Source: Membranipora membranacea (Eukaryota > Bryozoa > Gymnolaemata > Cheilostomatida > Membraniporidae). From it: a DNA stretch of 60,000 nucleotides. Made by a program: the position numbers and the translations under genes. Below are positions 49,001 to 59,511 of this stretch, one piece after another. The notes below the pieces were generated by a model, which worked only from the letters and a program-made list of their open reading frames with translations, ran no database searches and was not told where the DNA came from. Within the stretch, counting starts at the first letter, position 1; every line of letters starts with the position of its first letter. The DNA is taken from NCBI GenBank assembly GCA_914767715.1, contig OU612068.1, forward strand, positions 15,502,001 through 15,562,000, in the 5' to 3' direction.

Positions 49001-52000
49001 CTACCTCTATACAGCAATACCCATTACACCCGGCATGGATCAATCCAGTCCGGTGTTAATACTAATGTAGCTAGGTTTGCTTATAAGCATCGCATGCTAT
49101 CTAACAATGTCTTCTAACCTGCATCCTTATTTTCTCCGTTCTACTATATATGTATCAATATGTATTGTAAATATTGTATGTACAAGCTACTTAGATACCT
49201 TACTTAAATCTGTACTAAGCCCACTGACGCCTATCGACCTAGCCCTGCTTTGTGGATCCCCGCGGATCCGGGGGCTTGTGTCCCCGGCCGGCGTGTGCTG
49301 GTTGCACTGCGCCTTGTGGGACCTCTTTTGGTCACCCTCCATCCTAGCGATGGTGGGTGCACCCTGGCGGGTGGGTTGGATGGACAACACATGTCTCACA
49401 CAAGCATTTCATTTTATTCAATCTAACCCTTTGCTGGCCATATACCTTATAACATTATAACACCGCTGCTCTCACCTAAAGCCTACGTTGCTCAGAGTCT
49501 CGATATCTGACAATCATATTTGACAATAGAACATTATTCAGTTGCCATAACCTAAACACTTCCAGAAACATTCAACAAAATATTTCTACACAGTTACAGT
49601 ACCGATCACTACAATCGACACAATACTATATATCTCGATAGAGGAGCCCCTACACTCCGAGTGAGATCAGAAAGGAATGGAATGGAATGGAATGATCTAA
49701 TATCTGAGTCATATCATTTAATTACAATGCTATCAGTGTCAGATGTCAAGAGGTTAGAACTTTTAAGCATAATCACTCCTAATCCCCCCCCCACCTCCTC
49801 CTCCCACATCATAGCAGTGATTGCACATATAACACAAACCGGGCACTTAATGAGCCAGAGTATCATCGTTTGAGATCAGAGAGAAAAAACTCACAACTGG
49901 AATCTTAGTCAGTGACATACTCCAGTAGACATGCATTTTGATACCAGATACACTTACCTCTTCTTGCCTGCGATATGATATAAGTCGGACTATATCAGTC
50001 TCACCCCAGCAACTGTAACCTCGAGCCAGCTGAAGTGTCTGAGAATAAACATGTTTAAAATATCAGTGCATACACAATGCCACAGTGCTCTAACAACTAG
50101 TGGTGCGGCAATCGATAATCAAGTATTGAGTGGCATTAGGAATATGGTTAAGAGGCACAAGATGGAAAGAAAGCCAAAAAAGTGCTGTTCCTTGAAAGTC
50201 TAATCAGCTTACAAAGAATAAAAGTTTAATTTACCAACAAGTCAGCAGCGCTGTTAGATGGTGTGCATATTAATATTCTACTGCCGCGGATCTGACTGAA
50301 AACTTGTAACACACATTCTACCAGTGTCATGGTTTTCCCTGTGCCTGAAATATTTATGACAAAATATCCAAAATCAAACATCATGAGCTTCAGAAGTGTT
50401 ATGCACTAAACATAACCCTTATTCACAATGCAGCATGTTGGAAAGAGACAACAAATTTCACCATCCCCAAGGGGTCTGATGGTTGATAGTGAAGTGCCAT
50501 AAACAACCCTCCCCATTCCGCCCTCGGTTTGAGTACCAAGCCTATGGTGGTTTGGTAGTATGAGGTTGTAATTATTTAATATGACACCAATACTCATTTT
50601 CTGTATCATGCCTGTTATGCAGATTTCAAAATACACACACCATATTATAAAATTGGAGGCAAAGTAAATTATCAATACCCCCCCCCCCCCCCCCCTCTAT
50701 CCCAACCGGCTACAGTAATATATAAATATGAAAATATTAATGGAGTTATGTTTACATTTTCCACCCAAAGCTGTTTGCACTAGAATTTGTGTAGGTGTTT
50801 ATTAGCCTGGTCAGGCTAGTGAAGTATAAATGGTGTATTTAGTGTATTACATACAATCACAGAGTAAGGATAAGGATAAGGATATATCCTTACTCTGTGA
50901 TACAATTTTAAACATGCAGATGAGCCTGTCAGTTAGATAAGATTGATTATGCTAATTTTTCGCAGATGGTCAGTCTACTGTCTATTTCCACGGCAATAAA
51001 TAAGACAGAAGTAGTGGGATTGATGTTGTTATTATTTCCTGTAATAGACTCCTACACAGGCGCCAGTGATGGATGAGTAATGAAATAGGCATGGAATCAA
51101 GTCAAGCAGAAAATAGCAGAGAAAATTCTCTTCAGGGAATAATCTTAACATATGGCCTGATTTACAGCATCACCTCATGAGGCCAGTTTATAAACTACAA
51201 TTTTAGCATTTTTGCTTATACAACACATGGCGTATGGCTATGGGTTATGAGTCAGGGGTGCAGGTTCTCATATTACTGATGCGAAGACAAAAGTTCCCAT
51301 GAATTTTGTTACTCTGTGTAGTCAGTGTAGCCTTTGTTATGATCTCGAATTATGCAGGTAATTCCATGCAGGTCATTCGGTCAGTCGGCTTACATAACAC
51401 AATCTATGCCCAGTGACCCGTGGTTTCAACCAACGTCCCATTGCCTACACGTACAATGCCCTTTTGTTAAAAAGTGGTCATTCGAAACATAAATTGCCAA
51501 ATTGCGTGTGACAGTCCTAGCAGCTATCCACAATAGAAAGATACATAATCATAGATACATTCCCATAATGTTGGATTTAAGTTTATGTGCCATGACCTAA
51601 CCTTCTTATAATATTGAAGCAGCCACAGACCACACACAGAGTAAATTCATTCCATATGCACAAATAAGCCGGTATTAATTCCGTTTTAGTTTGGTATTCA
51701 TAGATTGTTGGATGGGCAATTTTCTCGGCTAAAGGATGGGGTATGATAGGTGTGCAGAAGCGTGTTTTTGTGTGTATAAAACTGTCTGCAAGAGGCATTA
51801 CTTTATCTGCTCAATACATTCACCAACATTGTATTACTACCTTACTGCCTCTTACAATTCACCACAACACATCATCAAGTACTTTTCCTCAAATTTCAAC
51901 TCAATACAATACAATACAATGATAATTATTACCTAGCAGCTGGTTTGTCATCCCATAACAAGTAAGCTGTCAAGTCAAGTAAGCTCTCACATACCTGGAG

Positions 52001-55000
52001 GGCCAAATATGACATAAGGGTACGGCCTACATTTAGCCTGTAACACCCTCTTAACAGCTAGCCTCTGTTCAAGGTTCAGCCGTCTATTATTCAGCCATGT
52101 ATCGTCGTGCACATCGAGGCAATCCAATTCAGGAACACGACTAGATTGAATGCAGATCTGTCGGGGAAATAGACCTGCAGAAATGAAATAACGGATAAGA
52201 CATTCCCACCTACCATCATATAGGAATGCGGCACAATAAGGTTATATGGATTTGCCCAAATATCATGGTATCATTATTGTTTTCACAACAACTAGACTAG
52301 ATAGAAGCAGGGAGAATTCTCCCTGATAGAAGTAAGGAGTGATTAGATAAATCAGTCAATGTGACTGGCTTGTTCCAGGTAAGGGGATGTTGTGGATGGT
52401 GAATTTGATATTGAAGTTACCACATTCACCAACTATCTGACCACTATCCTATAAAAAGTCTTTCATAGGTGGGCGCAGAACCCAAATTCCCTTATGTTCG
52501 CAAGAGCAGGGAGTTATGATGTTCGTTTGAGCCATCAACTACAAGTATAGCATAATAATGACTAGAAGCCAGACAGGTTAACAAGAAGCTTTCACTTTTA
52601 TATGATTTCTGTGTTTAGTTCTGCCTCGATAATACATAAATAATAAATATTGAAAGCATATGATTAGGGCAACCTCATTACAACAAGAGTTAACATATTA
52701 TATGTATATATCTTTTTTATGACTATTATCTCAAGTGGGATTGTTCTAAGTCATACTGCTGTAAACATCATCTCTCTCGGACGAGGAGGGGCAAGAGACT
52801 GAGGGGCTCAGACTACCATTAACCCTACGCACAGTATAAAGAACCCAATCCCCTTACCGAAAAAGAATTGACAGCTGCGGCGCGCAAAAGTACATGGTCG
52901 CTATCCCGGCCCCCCTGCCACATGGGCCAGATAAATAGGACGGTCAATTGATGCCTAATTTATAATGGAATAGTTCTATGCAACCTGGTCGCTTGTTTAA
53001 GGATGCAGATTGATTGTTGCAACAGTAGATTGGCACTTAGACAACTCCAGGAGTCCAGGGCATCCAACTGAGGTAATACATAAAATTTACACTTGCACAA
53101 GCCTTGCAGAGAATGTTGACAACAGAGGCAGGAAATCTAAATATGCAGAATGGTTTGCTCATGGGTACATTTTGATCTATTACTCTATAGGTCATGCGCT
53201 AGTTAATAAGCATCATGTGACTTAAAGTCTGAGTCATATCCATAGATATAAAAACTATCTATATCACATAAGACAGGCTGCGATATAGGAATTTTGTTTT
53301 GTGATTTGTATATTAGTTTTTGATACTGTCAATTGATTGAAAATGAGAAACACAACCAACGACTACTACGTATATCAATTGCAGCAATGAAGCTGCCTTA
53401 CTGACAAATTCCCATGATGCAACTTTATTCAGGGGGGGGGGGCGAATTGGTCAATTGTTTTCAAATACTGCCAAGCCAATGCCATAATTTGCAGCTGTTA
53501 CAGCACACAATTATCGAGTATTACCTTAGGGCTGTAAATTTGTGAATCGTTGTAGAGATAAGAACTGATAGCCACCATTTTATCCCATGATTTGTTTTGT
53601 GAATTCAAACTCACAACTTTCTAGATTGAAACACTGAACATGACAATTATTTAACTAACAACAAGGGGTCTATAGTGGGGAACATAATAAGGGGAACATA
53701 AGAAGGGGAACATAACAACAAGGGGTCTATAGTGCAACAAGGGGTCTATAGTGCAACATTGGCAGTCAGTGGTGCAGCAAAATATGGGGAGACCTTCATG
53801 AACGGGAGTTCATTTTTAGTATTCTATATAAGTGGTCTACTTGCACACAGTCACTGATCTCTGATGGTTCAGATATTCATTTATTTAAACTCTTTTAAAA
53901 AAAATCAATAACACTGTTATTAAAATTAGGTGTTTGCTTAATAAAACAAAGGTACTTTCCATAAAAAATATACATATATAATGCATAAAACTGAGAGACT
54001 GTCGAAAATCATCTCACAATGTAAATCTTCCAATTCTAAAGTTGTTGAGACGTTTGTAGATCAGCCTATAACATGATCTCAGGTGTGTAGTTGAGTGACA
54101 CTGTTGTAGCGTTTAGCGGTGGAGATTCCATACTTATGCAATCTTTCTGCAGGCAGTTAGAGAGGATGTGACCATACCCAACACGCTCATCGCACAGGCG
54201 AGCAGACTGAAGACAAGAAGTGTGATGTGAATGTTTTGATTTTCTTTGTCATAGACACAGTCCTTAAATCCAAAAGCGTTCTTCTTCTGACACTTGTAGA
54301 CATTGATAGCATAGATCCAGACCATGGAGGCAGAGGCAGCAGCAGCAATACAAGCTCCCATAAGATAAAACACCTGCATCTTAGCATTTCCGTCACAGCA
54401 CATGGTCAGCACTCCGAATACTCCATTCACGATTACTAATAATGCTATCAACACCGGTCCAAAAGCGTTTATTTTGTCAGGCATTGGAACAAGAATATCA
54501 TTCTTCTTAGCCGTGTCGCTGAAGTCTTTAGCGACCATTCCGAGTATGACTACTCCTGCTATGATCTGCACGATCCCAATTACTAGGATAAGCTTCGACA
54601 TGGCGGTATTGACTGAGCACACAGGACTAACAGCGTCGATTCTAGAGTTGTACTGTGATAGCAAATTAACTGCGCAGCCTTAGTGTGCTCTACTTATTTT
54701 ATACTTTTGTTTGATTTATTGAATCAACAGCATTCTTAGCAGCAGTTGTAATTACAAGCTTAGCCTCTAAAGGGTTCTTTATGATTATGTAATGGAGAGA
54801 AATCTGTTATACGGGACCTAAGGCTGAGCAAAGTGGGTTGGGCACCTTAAGAGAACTGTGATTGGTTGGTTATTTTACCAATAATTCTCACTGGGAGAAA
54901 GGAGACACAACTCCAAAGTCATCAGCAAATTAACTCCCTGAATTAACTAACAAGAATTATGCAGGCTCAATTCCGTTCTGAGAATAAGCTGATTCGAGCA

Positions 55001-58000
55001 AAGAGTATACTACATATTTTTTTCTTCATGGAAGATTGGATGACCAGCACCATTCATGAGGTTGTCAACCATCATTCAAAGATCTGATTGATCTTTGTTG
55101 AACTGTTGTCATGACTTTCTGTTCAAGAAAAAACTGAATACAAACCCGTTAAGCTCATTGTTTGAACCCCAAATGTACGGTATGATGATGATAGAAAAGG
55201 ACATTGTGGTTACCCATATTCCATCCCTGATAGTCTGAGAGTATTAGTGACATATAGCACTAATATTGTTTAGTTCATCAGTTCACCCTGCATGGTCCAG
55301 ACAGCTGAAGTCATGATTGTGTGAAGGAAGTAACCTGACTTAACAATCACACATAAATATCAGTATTTGAGGACTTATTGTACAAGTGCATTTCCCAGTA
55401 TATCGGGTAGAAGTGCCAAAAAATTTCAACCGAAGTAGAAGTTGATGGGAGTGTAATTATCTGACTAACCTGGCCAGGCCATTTGATGTATCAGTTTCAC
55501 AGCTTGATGCATTCTTCTAAATGGCACTCTACAAAATTACAAATCAGAGTTATCTTAACCTGATAATGGATAGTGCATCTCCTTGCCTCATCATTATAAA
55601 CTTACCAACTCTCAATTACGAATCAACTAAAGATTTGTTAGTAATGCAGGTTGAGTATGTAATGATTTTAAATGTTTGGTTCTTTTTCAGTTACAGGGTG
55701 AACGAGAAGGACAAATAGATAAGACAAGCTTCCACTAGCTATAACAATTACCTGCTTATATAGAATATCACATAGCATTCCTCCTCATTATAACTGTCAT
55801 GAAATGAGCTGTGGAACTTAACATAGATTGTCTCATTGATAGTCTGAAAGAAGACACAAGGTTAGAAAAAATATTAGTCAAAAATATACCGACAATGTAT
55901 CAATGTATTTGATCCACTCTCTTTGTATTTTATGATTTGTGGCTGATGCAGATACAGAAGGCCGAAGAGCAGGGCCATTCTAGTTTTCTCAGTAGATGTC
56001 ATTAATGTAGTGACTAATATGGAAAACTCATTGCGTGTATCAAAATTCATTAATGTTAACAAGCTCTCAAAGCTGAGAAAAAATACATATGAAGACATAC
56101 AACGTATGTGAAACCACCAGACTAACGTCATATATGTCACTACCATACTTACATCTTGTTTTAAACCCCCATACTTACTTACATCATATTTATAACACCA
56201 ATACTTACATCATGTATATAACCCTCATACTTACATCATGTATATAACCCTCATACTTACATCATGTATATAACCCTCATACTTACATCATGTATATAAC
56301 CCTCATACTTACATCATGTATATAACCCTCATACTTACATCATGTATATAACCCTCATACTTACATCATATTTATAACACCAATACTTACATCATGTATA
56401 TAACCCTCATACTTGCATCATGTATATAACCCTCATACTTACATCATGTATATAACCCTCATACTTACATCATGTATATAACCCTCATACTTACATCATG
56501 TATATAACCCTCATACTTGCATCATGTATATAACCCTCATACTTACATCATGTATATAACCCTCATACTTACATCATGTATATAACCCTCATACTTACAT
56601 CATGTATATAACCCTCATACTTACATCATGTATATAACCCTCATACTTACATCATGTATATAACCCTCATACTTACATCATGTATATAACCCTCATACTT
56701 ACATCATGTATATAACCCTCATACTTACATCATGTATATAACCCTCATACTTACATCATGTATATAACCCTCATACTTACATCATGTATATAACCCTCAT
56801 ACTTACATCATGTATATAACCCTCATACTTACATCATGTATATAACCCTCATACTTACATCATGTATATAACCCTCATACTTACATCATGTATATAGCCC
56901 TCATACTTACATCATGTATATAACCCTCATACTTACATCATGTATATAACCCTCATACTTACATCATGTATATAGCCCTCATACTTACATCATGTATATA
57001 ACCCTCATACTTACATCATGTATATAACCCTCATACTTACATCATGTATATAACCCTCATACTTACATCATGTATATAACCCTCATACTTACATCATGTA
57101 TATAACCCTCATACTTACATCATGTATATAACCCTCATACTTACATCATGTATATAACCCTCATACTTACATCATGTATATAACCCTCATACTTACATCA
57201 TGTATATAACCCTCATAGTCTATGGGCTGCATATGACTGCTGACAGTTACAGAGAGTTTATCACCGACACTCAGACTGGGCTGGCCATCAGGTAACCCAG
57301 GTATTATCAGTGTCAGGTATCCTCTGCTCCTACTGAATATCGCCTGTCAAACATACATCACAGTATCTGTTAATGACGCGAGACTGAGATTAATTTATTT
57401 ATAGTGAGCCTCTCTTGACAGACTTTGCCATCAAATATCGCTTAAATATTTAAAAATTTTGTGACTTTACACTTTCTTCTTGAAAATGCTGCAACATCTG
57501 ACAAAAAAAATGATGAAGACTATCATGATAGGCTAGGATTAGGCTAGGATCATTTTTTTTAAATCTATGAATTATGATGTGAAATGGTAAATTCCTACAG
57601 CTTTTGTTAATTTATTCCGATAGTAGGAGTTATCATTCAACAAGAGTGACCTTGGAAAATTATTTCTATTGCCAGCAGAGAGCCTCAGGTCTATGGGTAG
57701 GTATTTATCCTCGCCTTACCTGATCAATGTCAAACTTTCTTATCTCGACTTCAGCATTCACCTCCTCGAGGTATAACAGCGAGTCCAATTTACGGACATA
57801 GTTAGTAAGAGCCAACTCCTGACAATGTAATAAATATCAAATGTAACAAATTTACGTATCTAGATTCAATAGGCGCATCAGACACTCTCAAATCTCCAAA
57901 CCATTTCAATTTGTTCATTGCTTGCTTTCACAATTCATACCAAACTGTCAAAAAATGTGATTCTTTTACTGATTTTTTATTCACACAGAGTATTATTGTA

Positions 58001-58267
58001 GCAGTACAGAAGCAATAAAGGAATGAATGAATGAATGAATGAATGAATGAATGGTGTGATGACTAAAACTTGAGGGTAGGCTAGGCAATACTATGTAACT
58101 CTTGCAAACATATTGCTTATAGTTGGAAAGCGCCTAAAAACAAGAAGAGGTGTACCTGTTCTAGTTCAGGGTGGAGGTACTGTAGCTGTCTCGTGTCATT
58201 CAACATACACGATCTCAGATCATTAGGTACCTCAAATTGTGGCAGATTTTTTGGTAAGCGTGTGGCC
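43040..58267 (-). CDS. MOV10L1: MOV10L1-like superfamily-1 RNA helicase (15 exons, N-terminus incomplete)
   Basis: Exons in transcript order: 58156-58267, 57720-57818, 57197-57343, 55752-55843, 55470-55516, 51995-52174, 50235-50344, 49958-50038, 45862-46017, 45189-45422, 44911-45081, 44511-44648, 43872-43982, 43514-43660, 43040-43180 (stop). All phases agree, giving 654 residues. Q-motif [13 protein letters not shown], Walker [20 protein letters not shown], Walker B split over a junction as [58 protein letters not shown] and [20 protein letters not shown] are all present. [15 protein letters not shown] and the long [12 protein letters not shown] insert fit MOV10L1, a piRNA-biogenesis helicase, better than MOV10 (DEAGH). 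Germline function is inference. The N-terminal half is missing or lies in the uncertain exons upstream. Confidence 0.9.
44199..44379. repeat. 48-bp tandem repeat, about four units, in a helicase intron
   Basis: Unit begins AAATGGAGCCGGAAACTGAC and ends GGCACTTG. The last copy lacks 12 bp, so every unit is a multiple of three and the - strand stays open as a 16-residue repeat ([15 protein letters not shown]). On the - strand each unit holds the donor-like string CTG|GTAAGC. No flanking exon is evident, so I treat the open frame as a by-product. Confidence 0.8.
44443..44534 (-). repeat. Triplicated exon/intron junction (34-bp unit)
   Basis: On the - strand the last 24 nt of helicase exon 44511-44648 (ending AGGAAACAG) plus the first 10 nt of its intron (GTCTGTTAGA) are repeated. 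That gives three donors, at 44510/44511, 44476/44477 and 44442/44443. Units 2 and 3 differ from the exon by one base each. Only the first donor is productive: reading on gives CAG GTC TGT TAG, a stop. Confidence 0.9.
46263..46797. mobile_element. MULE-like MITE, 535 bp, 105-bp terminal inverted repeats, 9-bp TSD
   Basis: The left arm 46263-46367 (begins TAGTTTAAGTGCTCAAACGG) is the reverse complement of 46693-46797 with one mismatch that I can see. Perfect 9-bp direct repeats GGATAAATG flank it at 46254-46262 and 46798-46806. Long inverted ends with a 9-bp duplication are the hallmark of Mutator-like elements. The roughly 325-bp centre has no coding capacity, so it is non-autonomous. The near-identity of the arms suggests a recent insertion. 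Confidence 0.85.
48065..49117 (+). mobile_element. 5'-truncated non-LTR retrotransposon (LINE) reverse transcriptase
   Basis: Open frame from 48065 (after a TGA at 48062) to the stop at 49115-49117; the first ATG is 48113. Reverse-transcriptase blocks: [14 protein letters not shown] (catalytic Asp), [31 protein letters not shown] (YADD active site), [13 protein letters not shown], then the downstream [17 protein letters not shown] region seen in LINE enzymes. Endonuclease and the N-terminal polymerase blocks are missing, so it is a dead 5'-truncated copy. It lies in the antisense orientation inside a MOV10L1-like intron. I cannot settle the clade (Jockey/CR1/L2 type). Confidence 0.9.
49118..49790 (+). 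mobile_element. Probable 3' part of the LINE, degenerate
   Basis: After the stop the sequence becomes markedly GC-rich (about 49210-49390) with a palindromic GGATCCCCGCGGATCC core, unlike the rest of the window. Near 49660 the + strand reads ...RSERN then [11 protein letters not shown]. This resembles the R..WN.L box that ends many LINE polymerases, with frame breaks before it. It could be the tail of the same element or of a second copy. Boundary uncertain. Confidence 0.35.
50858..50899. mobile_element. 42-bp GTAAGGATA-type palindrome with 7-bp direct repeats (copy 2)
   Basis: The ends CACAGAGTAAGGATA and TATCCTTACTCTGTG are perfectly inverted. The centre carries extra AAGGAT repeats. Flanks ATACAAT at 50851-50857 and 50900-50906 are perfect. 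Same family as 32479-32508, different insertion site. Confidence 0.7.
52308..52325. mobile_element. 18-bp perfect palindrome with 7-bp direct repeats (CAGGGAG end)
   Basis: CAGGGAGAATTCTCCCTG flanked by ATAGAAG at 52301-52307 and 52326-52332. It lies in the helicase intron that also carries the nested gene. Confidence 0.7.
53657..53758. repeat. Compound short tandem repeat
   Basis: AACAAGGGGTCTATAGTG occurs three times, with AAGGGGAACATAA repeats between the first and second copies. It lies in a helicase intron, downstream of the nested gene. Confidence 0.75.
53880..53885 (-). terminator. Putative poly(A) signal of the nested four-TM gene
   Basis: AATAAA on the - strand, about 250 nt after the stop of the nested gene and within the same helicase intron. 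It marks an independent transcript end. Confidence 0.5.
54134..54601 (-). CDS. Intronless small four-transmembrane protein, nested in a helicase intron
   Basis: 155 residues from ATG 54601 (context GCCATGT). Four hydrophobic segments: about residues 3-23 ([20 protein letters not shown]), 48-68 ([20 protein letters not shown]), 76-98 ([20 protein letters not shown]), and 125-147 ([20 protein letters not shown]). Short termini and a hydrophilic loop with two cysteines ([12 protein letters not shown]) lie between TM3 and TM4, a tetraspan layout reminiscent of MS4A-type proteins. I do not recognise the family and claim no function. It is on the same strand as its host intron (52175-55469). A TATA box, its own poly(A) signal and an uninterrupted frame argue for a real gene; a retrogene origin is possible. 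An upstream in-frame extension lacks an ATG. Confidence 0.75.
   Translation of the reverse strand: MSKLILVIGIVQIIAGVVILGMVAKDFSDTAKKNDILVPMPDKINAFGPVLIALLVIVNGVFGVLTMCCDGNAKMQVFYLMGACIAAAASASMVWIYAINVYKCQKKNAFGFKDCVYDKENQNIHITLLVFSLLACAMSVLGMVTSSLTACRKIA
54697..54703 (-). promoter_or_regulatory. TATA box of the nested gene
   Basis: TATAAAA (in AGTATAAAATAAG) on the - strand, about 96 bp upstream of the ATG. Usual spacing would place the start site near 54670, leaving a roughly 70-nt 5' UTR. Position and strand match the nested gene. Confidence 0.55.
56148..57220 (-). repeat. 26-bp donor-site minisatellite, about 41 units
   Basis: On the - strand each unit is GTAAGTAT followed by the 18 nt GAGGGTTATATACATGAT. 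That is the first 8 nt of the intron plus the last 18 nt of helicase exon 57197-57343. The array starts at the true donor (GAT|GTAAGTAT, 57196/57197) and fills most of the intron to 55844. Variant units recur at whole-number spacings (a TTTATAACACCAA form at 56183 and 56365, 182 bp; a CTTGC form at 56412 and 56516, 104 bp; a TAGCCC form at 56895 and 56973, 78 bp), which shows block duplication. The end far from the exon is the most degenerate. Since 26 is not a multiple of three, reading past donor 1 hits TAA in the next unit. Confidence 0.95.
58021..58053. repeat. GAAT/ATGA microsatellite
   Basis: About eight tandem copies of GAAT in a helicase intron; simple sequence only. Confidence 0.85.
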
Positions 58268-58632
58268 CTAAAAAAATATTCAAGGCTGGAAATTAATATG
58301 ATATGTGATTTAGGCTACACAAATAATCAAACTTGGCGACCCAGTCTCCACCTCTAAAACTGGTCATAAAATAGAAATTGATCAACCATCAAGCAGCAGT
58401 AGTCTCAATCGCGATAAGACCATTATTTTTGTCACAAAATAAGATTTGAAGCCAGCCTTCCCTTCTTCACATTTATAATCATGAATCCAGAAGCCTTACA
58501 CATTCTCTCAAGGAAGAATATCCATGTCTATAACTATGTAGATTTTTATTTGTTTAATAAATCTATTTGAGATGAACAACTAAAAAATCACTTGGAACAA
58601 GACAAATGGGGACTTACACTTATATGTTACAC

Positions 58633-58673
58633 CAATTGCACAAATAGACCAGCACAGTACTATCAAAATTGTC
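58633..58673 (-). CDS. Candidate helicase exon (41 nt), weakly supported
   Basis: Acceptor GGTTGCAG, reading GAC AAT TTT GAT ... (DNFDSTVLVYLCNW) and leaving in phase 2, which is the phase exon 58156-58267 needs. It would also accept the phase-0 end of 59512-59712. The donor G|GTGTAA is weak, and a better GTAAGT 15 nt further on is out of frame. Phase fit is the main argument. Confidence 0.3.
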
Positions 58674-59511
58674 CTGCAACCCAGTAGTAAAAGTAAACAT
58701 ATACCATAAAATTATTAATAAAGACATGAAGAACATTTGAGCTGACCAGCAGCTTGAACGGGAAACCAATATGAGATAAAAAGGAAGGCTAGTGTTACAC
58801 ATTAAATACGGCCTACCAATAAATTACCTATATTTATGACAGTGCTTTGAGCACATGAATACTTGAGAAAATATATAGACATATTCATCATAGACTGATG
58901 AGTGATACTGACTATAATTATAGGACTTTCAACTATGCACAAAGTTAAAGCAGGGAGGGTTAAAGCATGGTACAAGGATTCTCTTTAAGAGTTGTTTCCC
59001 CTAAAAAACCAGAGAAGATAATAATATATAGTGGTAGTATATAAATAACAGTAATAAAAAGTAATTAATTAATTCACAAATATTGGAGAGTTTCTGGAGA
59101 TCCAATCCCAACAGTCCATCCCATTCATCCACATCACATACTCATTATGCTGTTAAAGGAGTTCAGTTGTAGCTGTGGCAGCACAATATAACACTCTCTG
59201 TAGCGGCAGCAGTGAATGGTAGTATATAGAGCCGGCATTTATACCTTCTACATTTGATGACAGCTAGAAAAATAATCATTACATTACATCATATATACAT
59301 AATTGACAAAGCTATTTTGTACAATTTTGCTTTTTTGTTGTATTATCCATCGCTGAGCATACGGTGAGTTGGTTAATACTATGATCTACTGTAGGTTGAT
59401 CATGTGGCGAATTTGCTGAAATCATTCAATTAACAGTATGATGATGACTTTATTGTCACTTTTAATAAAGCATTGGTCATAAACATATTTCATCATGTAA
59501 AAGAAACTTAC

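Larger units (their letters stand above)
46018..49957. other. 3.9-kb helicase intron loaded with mobile elements
   Basis: It holds the 535-bp MITE (46263-46797), a short tandem duplication at 47920-47960, and the decayed LINE (about 48065-49790). I see nothing nameable at 46807-47900. Confidence 0.6.

Noticed and set aside
48742-49017. Antisense frame over the LINE
   Set aside because: Shadow of the reverse-transcriptase frame.
50679-50695. Poly-C runs here and near 25148, 37400 and 53430
   Set aside because: Simple homopolymers with no consistent context; could also be assembly-sensitive sites.
50803-50818. TAGCCTGGTCAGGCTA palindrome
   Set aside because: Ends match the 9-bp class but flanks GGTGTTTAT and GTGAAGTAT do not; possibly an old copy.
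55077-55097. CAAAGATC...GATCTTTG palindrome
   Set aside because: Has CA...TG ends but no matching 7-bp flanks, so it is not counted with the micro-elements.
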